This document shows positions 7,585 through 15,891 of a DNA stretch of 64,000 nt, in pieces. The notes under the pieces were generated by a model. That model was given only the letters and a program-made list of their open reading frames with translations. It did no database searches and was not told the DNA's origin. Positions within the stretch are counted from its first letter, which is position 1; every line of letters starts with the position of its first letter. The stretch is from Prevotella sp. (GTDB taxonomy: Bacteria; Bacteroidota; Bacteroidia; Bacteroidales; Bacteroidaceae), in NCBI GenBank assembly GCA_017449675.1, contig JAFTFG010000027.1:57949-121948 (forward strand), read 5' to 3'. Position numbers and translations under genes: made by a program.

Positions 7585-8439
7585 ATGGCACAGGAAGAAA
7601 GACAAACTGGTGAAATCGTATTGTACCAACCTGATGAGACCATCAGGCTGGAAGTGAGGATTGAAAATGAGACCATTTGGCTGACACAGGCTCAAATGGC
7701 GGAGTTGTTCGGCACAGGTCGGCAAGCCATTACAAAACATCTCCAAAATATTTATGAGTGTGATGAATTAAATAAAGAAGCAACAAGTTCCATTTTGGAA
7801 CTAGTTCGAAAGGAAGGAAATAGGCTTGTAAAAAGAAAGATAGAGTTTTACAATCTTGACGCGATTGTCTCTGTTGGTTTTAGGGTGAATACCAAAAGAG
7901 GCATAGAGTTCCGCCAATGGGCAAATAAAGTGCTAAAAGAATATCTGCTGCGTGGTTACGCAGTCAATAATCGTATTGAGCGTTTAGAGAAACGAGTTAC
8001 GAGAACGGAGGAAAAGATTGATTTCTTTGTCCGTACTTCACTTCCACCAGTAGAGGGAATCTTTTACGACGGACAGGTTTTTGATGCATACCGTTTCGCT
8101 TCAGACTTAATCAGAAAGGCTGATAGGCGTATTGTACTGATTGACAATTTTGTGGATGACACGGTGCTGTCGTTGTTGGACAAACGGAAAGAGGGAGTAT
8201 CAGCAACGATATACACCAAATCTATTACTGACCAGTTCCAATTGGATGTCAAACGGCATAACGAGCAATATGCTCCAATAGAGGTGAGGTGTTTCAACAA
8301 GGCTCACGACCGTTTCCTGCTGATTGACGATGAGGTGTATCATATCGGTGCATCCATCAAGGACTTAGGCAAGAAGTGGTTTGCCTTTGCCTTCATGCAT
8401 GACATCATAGCGGATGATTTCATAAGGATGATTAAGTAA
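7585..8439 (+). CDS. RhuM-family protein with C-terminal PLD-like domain
   Basis: The 284-residue protein begins with the RhuM-type module: a helix-turn-helix-like region IWLTQAQMAELFGTGRQAIT (31-50) and FYNLDAIVSVGFRVNTKRG (88-106). A short coiled coil (130-147) leads to a C-terminal domain with HDRFLLID (241-248), an H-x-[K/R]-x4-D motif of phospholipase-D-like folds, preceded by RRIVLIDNFVDD. RhuM was named from a Salmonella pathogenicity island; its activity is unknown and such genes are common cargo of genomic islands. The start follows TACCTTCG (7539-7546). The gene lies between two copies of a 70-bp direct repeat, and the locus looks inserted. Confidence 0.85.
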   Translation: MAQEERQTGEIVLYQPDETIRLEVRIENETIWLTQAQMAELFGTGRQAITKHLQNIYECDELNKEATSSILELVRKEGNRLVKRKIEFYNLDAIVSVGFRVNTKRGIEFRQWANKVLKEYLLRGYAVNNRIERLEKRVTRTEEKIDFFVRTSLPPVEGIFYDGQVFDAYRFASDLIRKADRRIVLIDNFVDDTVLSLLDKRKEGVSATIYTKSITDQFQLDVKRHNEQYAPIEVRCFNKAHDRFLLIDDEVYHIGASIKDLGKKWFAFAFMHDIIADDFIRMIK

Positions 8440-8506
8440 AGTAAAAAAGAAAAAGGGGAAATATTTGGAGGTGTCATATAAACTTCGTACTTTTGAGAAA
8501 TGAAGG

Positions 8507-8577
8507 AAAGCCCCTTCTGCCCCCCTTATGAAGAGGAGGATTAGGAATGTTATCTTAAATGATGTAAAAGTCTTTGC
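8507..8577. repeat. 70-bp direct repeat, right copy
   Basis: Right-hand partner of 7451-7520. It ends about 10 bp before the stop codon of the convergent phosphoribosyltransferase gene. Confidence 0.78.
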
Positions 8578-8587
8578 AGAAATGTTG

Positions 8588-9391
8588 TTACATTGAATCT
8601 GCCATCAAGTCTTTTCTACCTATAAGACTGAAGATGGTGATTTCGTTATCCTCGTTAAGGATACGAAGTGTACGTAAAACTTCGTTAAGCGTTGATCCAC
8701 TAGTGGTTACATCATCAATTACCAAAATGTTCTGCTGGCGAATGGTCGCACATAACTCCTCGTCTGCTTTTGTGGAAAACTTAAGAAACTGCATCATATA
8801 GGGACGGAAGCGACTTTTCTTGACATCCTTGGCAATAGTAAAGTAGTCTTTCTGATGAATCAGGTCAAGCATTTTGAGTATAGAGGCCTTTGCCTCGTGC
8901 TTTTGTGCTTCTGTATAGCGAGGACGTCCATTCTCTAAGACATCATCCAAATAGGCCTCTTGATAGGAATCCATGTCGAATGAAATGTTGGAAGGCAGAG
9001 CCTTTACCAGTTCCATTTTTCTTAATCTGGGCTGAGCAAATCTATAAATGTAGCGAAGCATGTACTGATTAACCCGACTCGACGATTCTGGCATAACCAC
9101 AAGGTCATAGTTATAAAGATTGATTTTCTTATGGAGATTATCTATCGCATTTTTAATAAATTCTGTCAAGTCTGGAGTATTCTGCAAATCATTGGTAAAC
9201 TTGACATATTTAATAAACTCTGTACGTACAGAACTTTCCACTTGTTCAGAGAATTCATAGCCATAATAGAAGCATTTACCGAATGCCTTTACCTGATAAC
9301 CATCACCAGTGAGACTGACAATGTCTTCAGCACCATCATGCTCGAAATCGAACACGAACTTCTTTTCTGTATCGTCGTATGTTACGCCCAT
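8588..9391 (-). CDS. Phosphoribosyltransferase-domain protein
   Basis: The 267-residue protein ends in a type I phosphoribosyltransferase fold with the PRPP-binding loop NILVIDDVTTSGSTLNE (221-237). The N-terminal 130 residues are unassigned; the middle has VVMPESSSRVNQYMLRYI. Its substrate cannot be read from sequence. I place the start at MGVTYDDTEKKF (9391), because a longer reading frame to 9505 would begin upstream of the promoter box TATCTTTG (9411-9418, minus strand). That promoter segment is almost the same as the one before the DUF1848 gene, which suggests the units were acquired together or are co-expressed. ComF-like competence proteins share the loop, but ComF zinc cysteines are absent. 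Confidence 0.8.
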   Translation of the reverse strand: MGVTYDDTEKKFVFDFEHDGAEDIVSLTGDGYQVKAFGKCFYYGYEFSEQVESSVRTEFIKYVKFTNDLQNTPDLTEFIKNAIDNLHKKINLYNYDLVVMPESSSRVNQYMLRYIYRFAQPRLRKMELVKALPSNISFDMDSYQEAYLDDVLENGRPRYTEAQKHEAKASILKMLDLIHQKDYFTIAKDVKKSRFRPYMMQFLKFSTKADEELCATIRQQNILVIDDVTTSGSTLNEVLRTLRILNEDNEITIFSLIGRKDLMADSM

Positions 9392-9408
9392 ATCTTTAAT
9401 AACTCGTC

Positions 9409-9458
9409 TGCAAAGATACAAAAATATCCCAACAAACAATGTGTTTGGAGAAAAATTT
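9409..9458 (-). promoter_or_regulatory. Shared promoter segment, copy 2 (phosphoribosyltransferase)
   Basis: Minus-strand box TATCTTTG at 9411-9418 about 20 nt before the start. The 50-bp segment matches 7371-7420 at about 43 positions. Confidence 0.65.
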
Positions 9459-9516
9459 GTGTGATTGACATGCGTTAATTTATGTGATATATGGGGCGAA
9501 TACAAAAAAATATTTG

Positions 9517-9524
9517 TATATTTG
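9517..9524 (+). promoter_or_regulatory. Promoter -7 box of the aldehyde dehydrogenase gene
   Basis: TATATTTG lies 72 nt before the ATG at 9596, leaving an AT-rich leader of about 65 nt. Confidence 0.55.
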
Positions 9525-9595
9525 CAGTCACCATGACCGAATATGAGTAAACTTATATACTAATCTCAATAACAAATCTAAAACAAACAAGACTT

Positions 9596-11038
9596 ATGAA
9601 AGACTTGAAAATGTACATCAACGGTCAATTCTGCGAGAGTTCCAACGGCAAGTGGATTGACGTGTTGAATCCCTCTACGGAGGAAGTGATCTCCCGTCAG
9701 CCAGAAGGAACCATTGAGGACGTGAACCGTGCCTTGGATGCTGCCCGTGCCGCTCAGAAGGCATGGGGCAAGACACCAGCCATCGAGCGTGCCCAGTATC
9801 TGTTGAAGATGGCGGCAGGCATCAAGGCTCGTGAACAGGAGTTTACGGAGATCATCATGCGTGAACAGGGAAAGACCCGTACATGGGCAAGTATCGAGGT
9901 GGGTGCCACCATCGCCTATTTTGAGTATATGGCATCTTTCGCCCGCCATATCGAGGGCGAGATTATCCCCTCTGACCGTCCTAACGAGACCATCCTGTTG
10001 ACGAAAAAGCCTATAGGAGTGGTGGCAGGCATCCTGCCTTGGAACTTCCCCTTCTTCCTCATCGCCCGTAAGGCCGGTGCGGCTCTGATTGCGGGATGTA
10101 CCATCGTCATCAAGCCCTCACAACTCACACCAGAGAACTGCACGGAGTTTGCCAAGGTCGTTGCCGAGACGGGATTACCCGCTGGTGTCATCAATATCGT
10201 GACGGGCAAGGGCTCTGTCATCGGTAATGAGATGGCAGGAAGTCCGAAGATTGATATTGTCAGCGTGACGGGTTCTGTCAGTGCTGGTGAGAGTATCATG
10301 GCTGCTGCCTCCAAGAACATCACGAAGGTCAGCCTCGAACTAGGTGGTAAGGCTCCTGCCATCGTCTGCAAGGATGCCGACCTGGAGCGTGCGGCACAGT
10401 GGATTGTCGACAGCCGTATCGGCAACAACGGTCAGATCTGTAATAATGCGGAGCGTGTCTACGTACAGAAAGAGGTGAAGGATGCCTTTACGAAGATTCT
10501 CGTCGACAAGATGAAGGCTGTGAAGGTGGGCGACCCCTGCGCCGATGCGTCTGTCGACATGGGTCCTCTCGTAGAGGCTCGTGCCTTGGAGAGTGTCACG
10601 GAGAAGGTGGAGCGTGCTATCAGTCAGGGTGCGAAACTGCTCTGTGGTGGTCAGCGTGTAGGTACGAAGGGCTATTTCTATGCCGCCACCGTTCTCGACG
10701 ACTGCACACAGGATATGGATATCATCCATGAGGAGACCTTTGGTCCCGTCATCCCACTCGTGGAGTTCGACACCATCGACCAAGCGATAGCATGGGCTAA
10801 CGACTGTGAGTACGGTCTTGCCTCCAGCATCTTCACCAAAGACCTCAACATCGCTACTAAGGCATGCCGTGAGTTGGAGTTCGGAGAGACCTATATCAAC
10901 CGTGAGCACTTCGAGGCCATCCAGGGCTTCCACGCCGGTGTGAAGAAATCGGGTATCGGAGGTGCCGACGGCAAGCATGGTGTGGAGGAATACCTTGTCA
11001 CCCATGTGACTTACCTTGACACTTACGAGGACATGTAA
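9596..11038 (+). CDS. aldA: Lactaldehyde/glycolaldehyde dehydrogenase (AldA type)
   Basis: The 480-residue protein is close in length and sequence to E. coli AldA along its whole length, including the C-terminal run YLVTHVTYL. Catalytic residues of the aldehyde dehydrogenase superfamily are all present: Asn150 in ILPWNFPFF, the general base Glu248 in SLELGGKAP, and the nucleophile Cys282 in GQICNNAERV. AldA oxidises L-lactaldehyde to lactate with NAD during fucose and rhamnose breakdown, and also glycolaldehyde. No sugar-degradation genes lie next to it, so the physiological aldehyde is inferred. It is a single-gene unit with its own promoter and a strong terminator at 11056. Cytoplasmic. Confidence 0.9.
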   Translation: MKDLKMYINGQFCESSNGKWIDVLNPSTEEVISRQPEGTIEDVNRALDAARAAQKAWGKTPAIERAQYLLKMAAGIKAREQEFTEIIMREQGKTRTWASIEVGATIAYFEYMASFARHIEGEIIPSDRPNETILLTKKPIGVVAGILPWNFPFFLIARKAGAALIAGCTIVIKPSQLTPENCTEFAKVVAETGLPAGVINIVTGKGSVIGNEMAGSPKIDIVSVTGSVSAGESIMAAASKNITKVSLELGGKAPAIVCKDADLERAAQWIVDSRIGNNGQICNNAERVYVQKEVKDAFTKILVDKMKAVKVGDPCADASVDMGPLVEARALESVTEKVERAISQGAKLLCGGQRVGTKGYFYAATVLDDCTQDMDIIHEETFGPVIPLVEFDTIDQAIAWANDCEYGLASSIFTKDLNIATKACRELEFGETYINREHFEAIQGFHAGVKKSGIGGADGKHGVEEYLVTHVTYLDTYEDM

Positions 11039-11055
11039 GTCTTACCCAATAAAGA

Positions 11056-11082
11056 AATCCCCGTAGGATGACTGCGGGGATT
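11056..11082. terminator. Bidirectional terminator
   Basis: AATCCCCG (11056-11063) pairs with CGGGGATT (11075-11082). T-rich tails follow on both strands. It separates the convergent aldA and nuclease genes. Confidence 0.7.
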
Positions 11083-11086
11083 CTTA

Positions 11087-11863
11087 TTACCAATCAGAAA
11101 GGTCTGCCTTTGCCTCGATGCGGTCCTCCTCATCATCAGGGAGGGCGGAGAAGAAGTCGATACCTGTCATGCGCTCTATCTCGTCAACGGTACGGACAGC
11201 CTCACGCATCGGTTGACTACTATCATCGTTGTTATAGATAAAACCGATAGCGGCAGGATGCTTACCTGTACGTAGCACCACCTTATAGAAAGCCTCAGGT
11301 ACCGTGATACGACGGGCACGGATCCTTCCGATGGTCTTGTGTCTGTCACCCTGTAAGACAGGACCGCAGACGATGTACACACGGTCGTACTTCTGAGCCC
11401 ACGTACGGCAAAGCATCTCCAGATCATTCCAGTCGCCACCATTCAGTTTGTGCGTCTGTGGACAGATATTCGTCATCAGAAAAGACTCCTCCTGTGCCCG
11501 CTGGTTCCATTTATTATCACCGGAGGGACACATATGTCCACGACTATACCCCGACTGCATATAGTCGAATGTGGAGACGGGATCGCCCTTCACCTCATTA
11601 TCCGGATGGAAAGCCACCCCTTTACGCTTGAAACTGCCAGTGACATGATTCCCCGTCAGATACCACGAGACGGCAAGGGGAATGCGCATGGACTCGGAAT
11701 ACCAAGCCTTATAGGCATACCGCTGCAAAGGAGTCGTCTCTGCATCCAGGATAACATCCGTCAGGTTTACTGCCTGTTCTTTACGTTCTGATCTCTGTCC
11801 ACACGACTGGAGACAAAGCAGCATGAAAGCCGCCATGACAAAAATTATTCTCTTCATCATCAA
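11087..11863 (-). CDS. NUC1-type DNA/RNA non-specific endonuclease, lipoprotein
   Basis: The 258-residue protein has a lipoprotein signal (FMLLCLQSC, Cys21) and a NUC1/endonuclease-G-like domain. The active-site block reads SRGHMCPSGD, with Ser where many members have Asp (DRGH), followed by NICPQTHKLNGGDWNDLE, which carries the metal-binding Asn of the beta-beta-alpha-metal fold. It should be anchored in the cell envelope and cut DNA or RNA, perhaps for nutrient nucleotides. The start overlaps the stop of the FetB-like gene by 4 nt (ATGA), so it is the third gene of that operon. A functional link with the transporter is not obvious. Confidence 0.85.
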   Translation of the reverse strand: MMMKRIIFVMAAFMLLCLQSCGQRSERKEQAVNLTDVILDAETTPLQRYAYKAWYSESMRIPLAVSWYLTGNHVTGSFKRKGVAFHPDNEVKGDPVSTFDYMQSGYSRGHMCPSGDNKWNQRAQEESFLMTNICPQTHKLNGGDWNDLEMLCRTWAQKYDRVYIVCGPVLQGDRHKTIGRIRARRITVPEAFYKVVLRTGKHPAAIGFIYNNDDSSQPMREAVRTVDEIERMTGIDFFSALPDDEEDRIEAKADLSDW

Positions 11864-12579
11864 CTCATTCGGGTATAAATATAGATAGAAAGTACCAAGA
11901 CCAGCATGGTACTACACAATGCCGCTGCCGTCATCACTCCCAGGAAGGCGATACCCTGCAGAGGGGTGACACCACCAATCAGCAGTCCGCAGAGCAGGGA
12001 TGGTACAAAGACCAGGCCGACCAGTAGTAGTTGAGACAGTACAGGGGAGAACGAACGGGTGATAGCCTTGGTCAGGAAAGGACGCAACGCCTCCGTCTTC
12101 GTAGCACCATTACCCCGCAGGTATTCATCCAGTTCCTGATGCATACGGCGTTCGAGTACATAGATACTAATACCACGACGGCATACGAAGAGGGCCTCAG
12201 CCTGCAGCATGGTCATCACAGGAATAAACATCGAGGCACCAAACAACGAGTCGGCATCGACCAGCAACAGGACGAGAATACCGATGAGGAAGGTGACCGC
12301 CGTCATACTGACATAGATAGGCACTGACTGCCACCGCTTAGGACAGTAGACTGCCGTAGCCACCGCACCAGTCAGCAGGACCCACAAGATATTCACCCAT
12401 GCCTTGTCCCACAGGAACACGTAATAAAGAAGCAATGCCAGTACCAACAGGGTGATTATCAGTCGCCCGATGACGGTGAATGACTTACGCAGGAAACGAT
12501 GGTCCAAGCGAAAGAGTATGAAGGCCGGCACCAGTAATAGCAAGATACCGATAAGCAGTCGGATGATGGTGATATTCAT
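11860..12579 (-). CDS. FetB-like ABC transporter permease (UPF0014)
   Basis: The 239-residue protein has about seven hydrophobic helices. Its C-terminal half (ATKTEALRPFLTKAITRSFSP, then SLLCGLLIGGVTPLQGIAF) aligns with the UPF0014/FetB family. E. coli FetB with the ATPase FetA is reported to export iron. The gene is the second of three in an overlapping operon (4-nt overlaps on both sides) with a FetA-like ATPase upstream. Located in the inner membrane. Substrate assignment is by family only. Confidence 0.82.
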   Translation of the reverse strand: MNITIIRLLIGILLLLVPAFILFRLDHRFLRKSFTVIGRLIITLLVLALLLYYVFLWDKAWVNILWVLLTGAVATAVYCPKRWQSVPIYVSMTAVTFLIGILVLLLVDADSLFGASMFIPVMTMLQAEALFVCRRGISIYVLERRMHQELDEYLRGNGATKTEALRPFLTKAITRSFSPVLSQLLLVGLVFVPSLLCGLLIGGVTPLQGIAFLGVMTAAALCSTMLVLVLSIYIYTRMS

Positions 12580-13136
12580 AACTGTATCTGATTTTGTAGG
12601 ATTCGTGAATTAACCGCTAATATAGTGACACCCTTTCCTGCTTTCTCCTGTAGCATCGCATCCACCATCCCCATCGTCTCCGCACTGATGAGTCCGGCAG
12701 GTTCATCGATGACCATCAGACGCTTGTCCAGTTGCATCGCATTACTCAATAACAGGAGATAACGCTCGTCAACTGATAATTCCGCCCACCTGCGACCGTC
12801 AGTAGGTACTTTATAGGACATCTCCCCTTTGTTGACACGCAAGCCAAACAGCAGTTCTGAGAGGTCGGCCAGGCTATCATAGTCATCTATGGCCGTCAAC
12901 CGTTGGGGTACATATGCTATCTGCCGACGGAAATAAGGAGCCGACAGCGGAGTCAGCAACTCACCGTCGATACTGATATGTCCGCTTTGGATAGGTATCA
13001 GTCCCAAGACTGCCCGCAGCAGTGTGGTCTTGCCCGATCCTTTTGAACCCGTCAAACATACCAGTTGCCCGTCATCCACCGTCAGTGACAGTGAGTGAAT
13101 CAACGGCTCTATCGTCACATTATGCAGTTCTAACAT
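12576..13136 (-). CDS. FetA-like ABC ATPase, short and degenerate
   Basis: The 186-residue protein starts MLELHNVTIEPL and has Walker A GSKGSGKTT, a Q-loop in YVPQRL and Walker B RLMVIDEP. Its ABC signature is degenerate (LSVDE instead of LSGGQ), the H-loop position reads AVNSRI without the usual His, and it stops right after that, some 35 residues short of E. coli FetA. It may pair with a second active site or be weakly active. The start is set at 13136, since a longer frame from 13160 would begin inside the promoter box TATTTTTG (13150-13157). First gene of the ATPase-permease-nuclease operon. Confidence 0.8.
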   Translation of the reverse strand: MLELHNVTIEPLIHSLSLTVDDGQLVCLTGSKGSGKTTLLRAVLGLIPIQSGHISIDGELLTPLSAPYFRRQIAYVPQRLTAIDDYDSLADLSELLFGLRVNKGEMSYKVPTDGRRWAELSVDERYLLLLSNAMQLDKRLMVIDEPAGLISAETMGMVDAMLQEKAGKGVTILAVNSRILQNQIQL

Positions 13137-13149
13137 CTCTATTTTTGTG

Positions 13150-13157
13150 CAAAAATA
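13150..13157 (-). promoter_or_regulatory. Promoter -7 box of the FetAB-like operon
   Basis: Minus strand TATTTTTG, 13 nt before the ATG of the ATPase gene. It decides between the two possible starts of that gene. Confidence 0.6.
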
Positions 13158-13203
13158 CAAAATAATTATGAACTAGGAACTATGAACTATGAACTTTTTT
13201 TAC

Positions 13204-13211
13204 TACCTTTG
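13204..13211 (+). promoter_or_regulatory. Promoter -7 box overlapping the agmatine deiminase N-terminus
   Basis: TACCTTTG ends only 4 nt before the ATG at 13216. Transcription would start at or just after that ATG, giving a leaderless message, or translation would begin at the ATG at 13237. Confidence 0.55.
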
Positions 13212-13215
13212 TCAC

Positions 13216-14163
13216 ATGAAACAGAACAAGAGACGAATGCTCGCTGAATGGGAGCAACAAAGCGCCATCCAGTTGACAATGCCTAACGAGCATACAGACT
13301 GGGCACCGATCCTGCCTGAGATCATGGCTGTCTATGAGGAAATGAAACGGGAAATCGGGAAACGGGAATCCCTCATCATTGTGGAGGATATTCCCCATAA
13401 CGACACCTGGGCCCGTGATCATGGCTTTATCACTGTGGAGGAGGACGGGAAACTATATCTCCTCGACTTCTGCTTCAACGGCTGGGGTGAGAAATTCCCT
13501 GCTGACCTCGATAACCGCATTAATCGACAACTGTATGAGAAGGGTATCGTAAAGGGGACGTACGAGCCGCATCTGGACTTCGTCCTAGAAGGCGGCAGTA
13601 TTGAGAGTGACGGCAAAGGGACGATATTCACTACAGCCTGTTGCCTGATGGCTCCCCACCGTAACCAGCCGCTGACCCAAGAAGAGATAGAGCAGCGTCT
13701 GAAAGAGTATTTGGGTGCCGAGCGTATCGTATGGCTCCATCACGGCAGTCTCCTGGGGGATGACACCGACGGACATATCGATACCTTGGTACGTATCGCC
13801 CCTAACGACACCTTATTATATACGGGAGCAGACGAGGATCACCCCGGCTTGGTGGAGATGGAGAAGGAACTACGGTGCCTGCGGTCATGCCATGACCGTC
13901 CCTATCGATTACTGAAGTTGCCACTCCCCCGTCCCATCTACGATTGCCAACAGCCAACAGACCGTCTTCCTGCTACCTATGCCAATTACCTCATTATCAA
14001 CGGAGCCGTTCTGGTACCTACCTACGCCCAACCCGACCTTGACGCAGAGGCCATGCAAACCATTGGTAAGGCCTTCCCTGACAGGGAGATAGTGGGGATT
14101 GACTGCCGTGCCGTCATCCGCCAACATGGAAGTTTGCATTGCTGTACGATGCAATACTACTAA
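13216..14163 (+). CDS. aguA: Agmatine deiminase
   Basis: About 315 residues of the peptidyl-arginine-deiminase/porphyromonas-type fold. Conserved blocks are NDTWARDHGF (Asp and Arg of the guanidinium site), FVLEGGSIESDG, DDTDGHIDTLVRI (catalytic His/Asp) and the C-terminal nucleophile in GSLHCCTMQ. The enzyme converts agmatine to N-carbamoylputrescine, and the next enzyme of the route is encoded 0.9 kb away at 15034. A frame extending to 13189 is excluded because the promoter box at 13204-13211 lies inside it. The ATG at 13216 would be leaderless; the ATG at 13237 (MLAEWEQQ) would have a leader of about 20 nt and matches the usual family start. Cytoplasmic polyamine synthesis. Confidence 0.88.
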   Translation: MKQNKRRMLAEWEQQSAIQLTMPNEHTDWAPILPEIMAVYEEMKREIGKRESLIIVEDIPHNDTWARDHGFITVEEDGKLYLLDFCFNGWGEKFPADLDNRINRQLYEKGIVKGTYEPHLDFVLEGGSIESDGKGTIFTTACCLMAPHRNQPLTQEEIEQRLKEYLGAERIVWLHHGSLLGDDTDGHIDTLVRIAPNDTLLYTGADEDHPGLVEMEKELRCLRSCHDRPYRLLKLPLPRPIYDCQQPTDRLPATYANYLIINGAVLVPTYAQPDLDAEAMQTIGKAFPDREIVGIDCRAVIRQHGSLHCCTMQYY

Positions 14164-14184
14164 CCAGTCGGTCTTTTCCTATCA

Positions 14185-14223
14185 AACAACAAAAAAGGAG
14201 TGCATCATGACTGACACACTCCC
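14185..14223 (-). terminator. Terminator of the outer-membrane protein gene
   Basis: On the minus strand GGAGTG and CACTCC form a stem around TGTCAGTCATGATG, followed directly by TTTTTTG. It lies about 40 nt past the stop of the beta-barrel gene. Confidence 0.7.
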
Positions 14224-14264
14224 CATCAGGAAATTTATTTAAATATAATGCTTTTCCTTGTTGA

Positions 14265-14795
14265 TTAGAAGTTGAAGTACAAACCGAAGTCAACAGCAGC
14301 GAGGTCGAGACCTACGTTAACGTTGTTAACTGACTCAGCATTCTTCCACTTAGCAGTGCTCCAACCGAGGTTACCGATGTGAGCAACGAAACTAACCTTC
14401 TCGTTCAGGTTCACAGCAACACCGGGCTTTACGTTGATACCGAAACCATTGGCGCTAGCGTCACCAGCCTTCAGGTAGTCATACTCAACACCACCGTCAA
14501 CGAAGAAGTTAACCTTGTCAAGTTTAACGAAGGTGTAACGAACATAAGGATTCACTACGAACTCGTTCAACTTAGCATCACCCTCTTTGGTGTAAGCATA
14601 ACCAATCTTTACACCTACAGCCCAGTCCTCGTTCAGGTTGTAACCAACCTCAGGAAGAATCTTGAAGGTATTGGTTGTAACATCAGTGTTCTTATTGTTC
14701 TGATACTGGTAACCTACGGTACCACCAACATACCACTGAGCGTTCATTGTTGTTGCCATTGCGATAGCAACGAGAGTCATCATAATCTTTTTCAT
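14265..14795 (-). CDS. Small outer-membrane beta-barrel protein
   Basis: The 176-residue precursor has a signal peptide (MKKIMMTLVAIAMATTMNAQ, cleavage after Ala-Gln) and a mature part of alternating short beta-strands (WYVGGTVGYQYQ, WAVGVKIGYAYT, VNPYVRYTFV, VNFFVDGGVEYDY), ending in VDFGLYFNF with the C-terminal Phe recognised by the BAM machinery. This is the OmpW/OmpA-like eight-stranded barrel type common in Bacteroidota. The function is unknown. Its promoter (TACCTTTG at 14866-14873, minus strand) leaves a leader of about 65 nt with a small CAATT/AATTG hairpin. Codon use is strongly biased, as for abundant proteins. Confidence 0.85.
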   Translation of the reverse strand: MKKIMMTLVAIAMATTMNAQWYVGGTVGYQYQNNKNTDVTTNTFKILPEVGYNLNEDWAVGVKIGYAYTKEGDAKLNEFVVNPYVRYTFVKLDKVNFFVDGGVEYDYLKAGDASANGFGINVKPGVAVNLNEKVSFVAHIGNLGWSTAKWKNAESVNNVNVGLDLAAVDFGLYFNF

Positions 14796-14865
14796 AATCT
14801 TTTTTACTTTTTTGATTAATAATTATCCAAAATACATTTAACTCTTGCAATTCTCAATTGCGCTG

Positions 14866-14873
14866 CAAAGGTA
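14866..14873 (-). promoter_or_regulatory. Promoter -7 box of the beta-barrel protein gene
   Basis: Minus strand TACCTTTG. The predicted leader (about 14860 to 14796) contains CAATTGAGAATTG, a short inverted repeat. Confidence 0.55.
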
Positions 14874-15002
14874 GGAAGTTTTAGGATACCCATCACTGTT
14901 TTCGCACACAATTACACAAAATTTCCCTCTTTCCATGACATAAATCAAGTATTCCTATATATTTTTTAACATTTCTCTGTTTGTATTTCGCTACGTTTAC
15001 AG

Positions 15003-15010
15003 TACCTTTG
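15003..15010 (+). promoter_or_regulatory. Promoter -7 box of the aguB/transporter unit
   Basis: TACCTTTG 24 nt before ATG 15034. The purine-rich GGAAGGAAGAAGA directly precedes the start. Confidence 0.55.
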
Positions 15011-15033
15011 CAAACAAATCGGAAGGAAGAAGA

Positions 15034-15891
15034 ATGATGAAGATAGGTATCATACAACAAAAGAACACGGTAGAGGTCGCAGACAATAAGGCACGCCTTG
15101 CCGAGAAAATAACGGTTCTCGCTCAACAGGGAGCCGAGTTGGTGGTGTTGCAGGAACTGCATAACTCACTATATTTCTGTCAGGAAGAGAATGTCACTAA
15201 CTTCGACTTGGCGGAGCCGATACCAGGTCCTTCCACCACGTTCTTTGGTGAGTTAGCCCGCAAACTAGGCATCGTCATCGTCACCTCCCTCTTTGAGCGT
15301 CGTGCCCCCGGTCTGTATCATAACACAGCCGTAGTACTCGAGAAAGACGGAACGATAGCCGGCAAGTATCGGAAGATGCACATCCCCGATGACCCCGCCT
15401 ACTACGAGAAGTTCTACTTCACTCCCGGTGATTTGGGTTTCCACCCTATCAAGACGTCAGTAGGAATACTCGGTGTCCTCGTATGCTGGGACCAGTGGTA
15501 TCCGGAGGCTGCCCGTCTGATGACACTACAAGGAGCCGAACTGCTCATCTACCCCACTGCCATCGGCTACGACCCCAACGATACTCCTGAGGAACAGGAG
15601 CGGCAGCGTATGGCTTGGCAGACGGTCCAGCGCGGCCATGCCGTAGCAAACGGAGTCCCAGTGATTACCGTCAACCGCGTGGGTATGGAGGATGGTATAC
15701 CTTTCTGGGGTACCTCCTTCGTGGCAGGACCACAGGGAGAACTGCTCTACGAGGCTCCCATGAACCAAGAGGCAGTAACCATTATCGAGGTCGACATGCA
15801 ACGCTCCGAACAGGTGCGCCGCTGGTGGCCCTTCCTCCGTGACAGAAGAATTGACGAATACGGGGATATCACTCAGCGATATCTCGACTAA
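15034..15891 (+). CDS. aguB: N-carbamoylputrescine amidase
   Basis: The 285-residue nitrilase-superfamily protein has the full Glu-Lys-Cys triad: Glu41 in LQELHN, Lys114 in KYRKMHIPDD and Cys151 in VLVCWDQWYPE. The LFERR and PDDPAYYEKFYF blocks match the N-carbamoylputrescine amidases of plants and bacteria, which release putrescine, CO2 and ammonia. With the agmatine deiminase at 13216 it completes the two-step agmatine to putrescine route. ATG codons at 15034 and 15037 are equivalent. The next gene starts directly after its stop, so it is co-transcribed with a transporter. Confidence 0.92.
   Translation: MMKIGIIQQKNTVEVADNKARLAEKITVLAQQGAELVVLQELHNSLYFCQEENVTNFDLAEPIPGPSTTFFGELARKLGIVIVTSLFERRAPGLYHNTAVVLEKDGTIAGKYRKMHIPDDPAYYEKFYFTPGDLGFHPIKTSVGILGVLVCWDQWYPEAARLMTLQGAELLIYPTAIGYDPNDTPEEQERQRMAWQTVQRGHAVANGVPVITVNRVGMEDGIPFWGTSFVAGPQGELLYEAPMNQEAVTIIEVDMQRSEQVRRWWPFLRDRRIDEYGDITQRYLD

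Noticed and set aside
3645-9460. CRISPR array or phage among the repeats
   Set aside because: The repeats occur in pairs around genes with large spacing; there are no short regular repeats with unique spacers, no cas genes and no phage structural genes.
9392-9505. N-terminal extension of the phosphoribosyltransferase
   Set aside because: The longer frame would start upstream of its own promoter box and reads like non-coding sequence.
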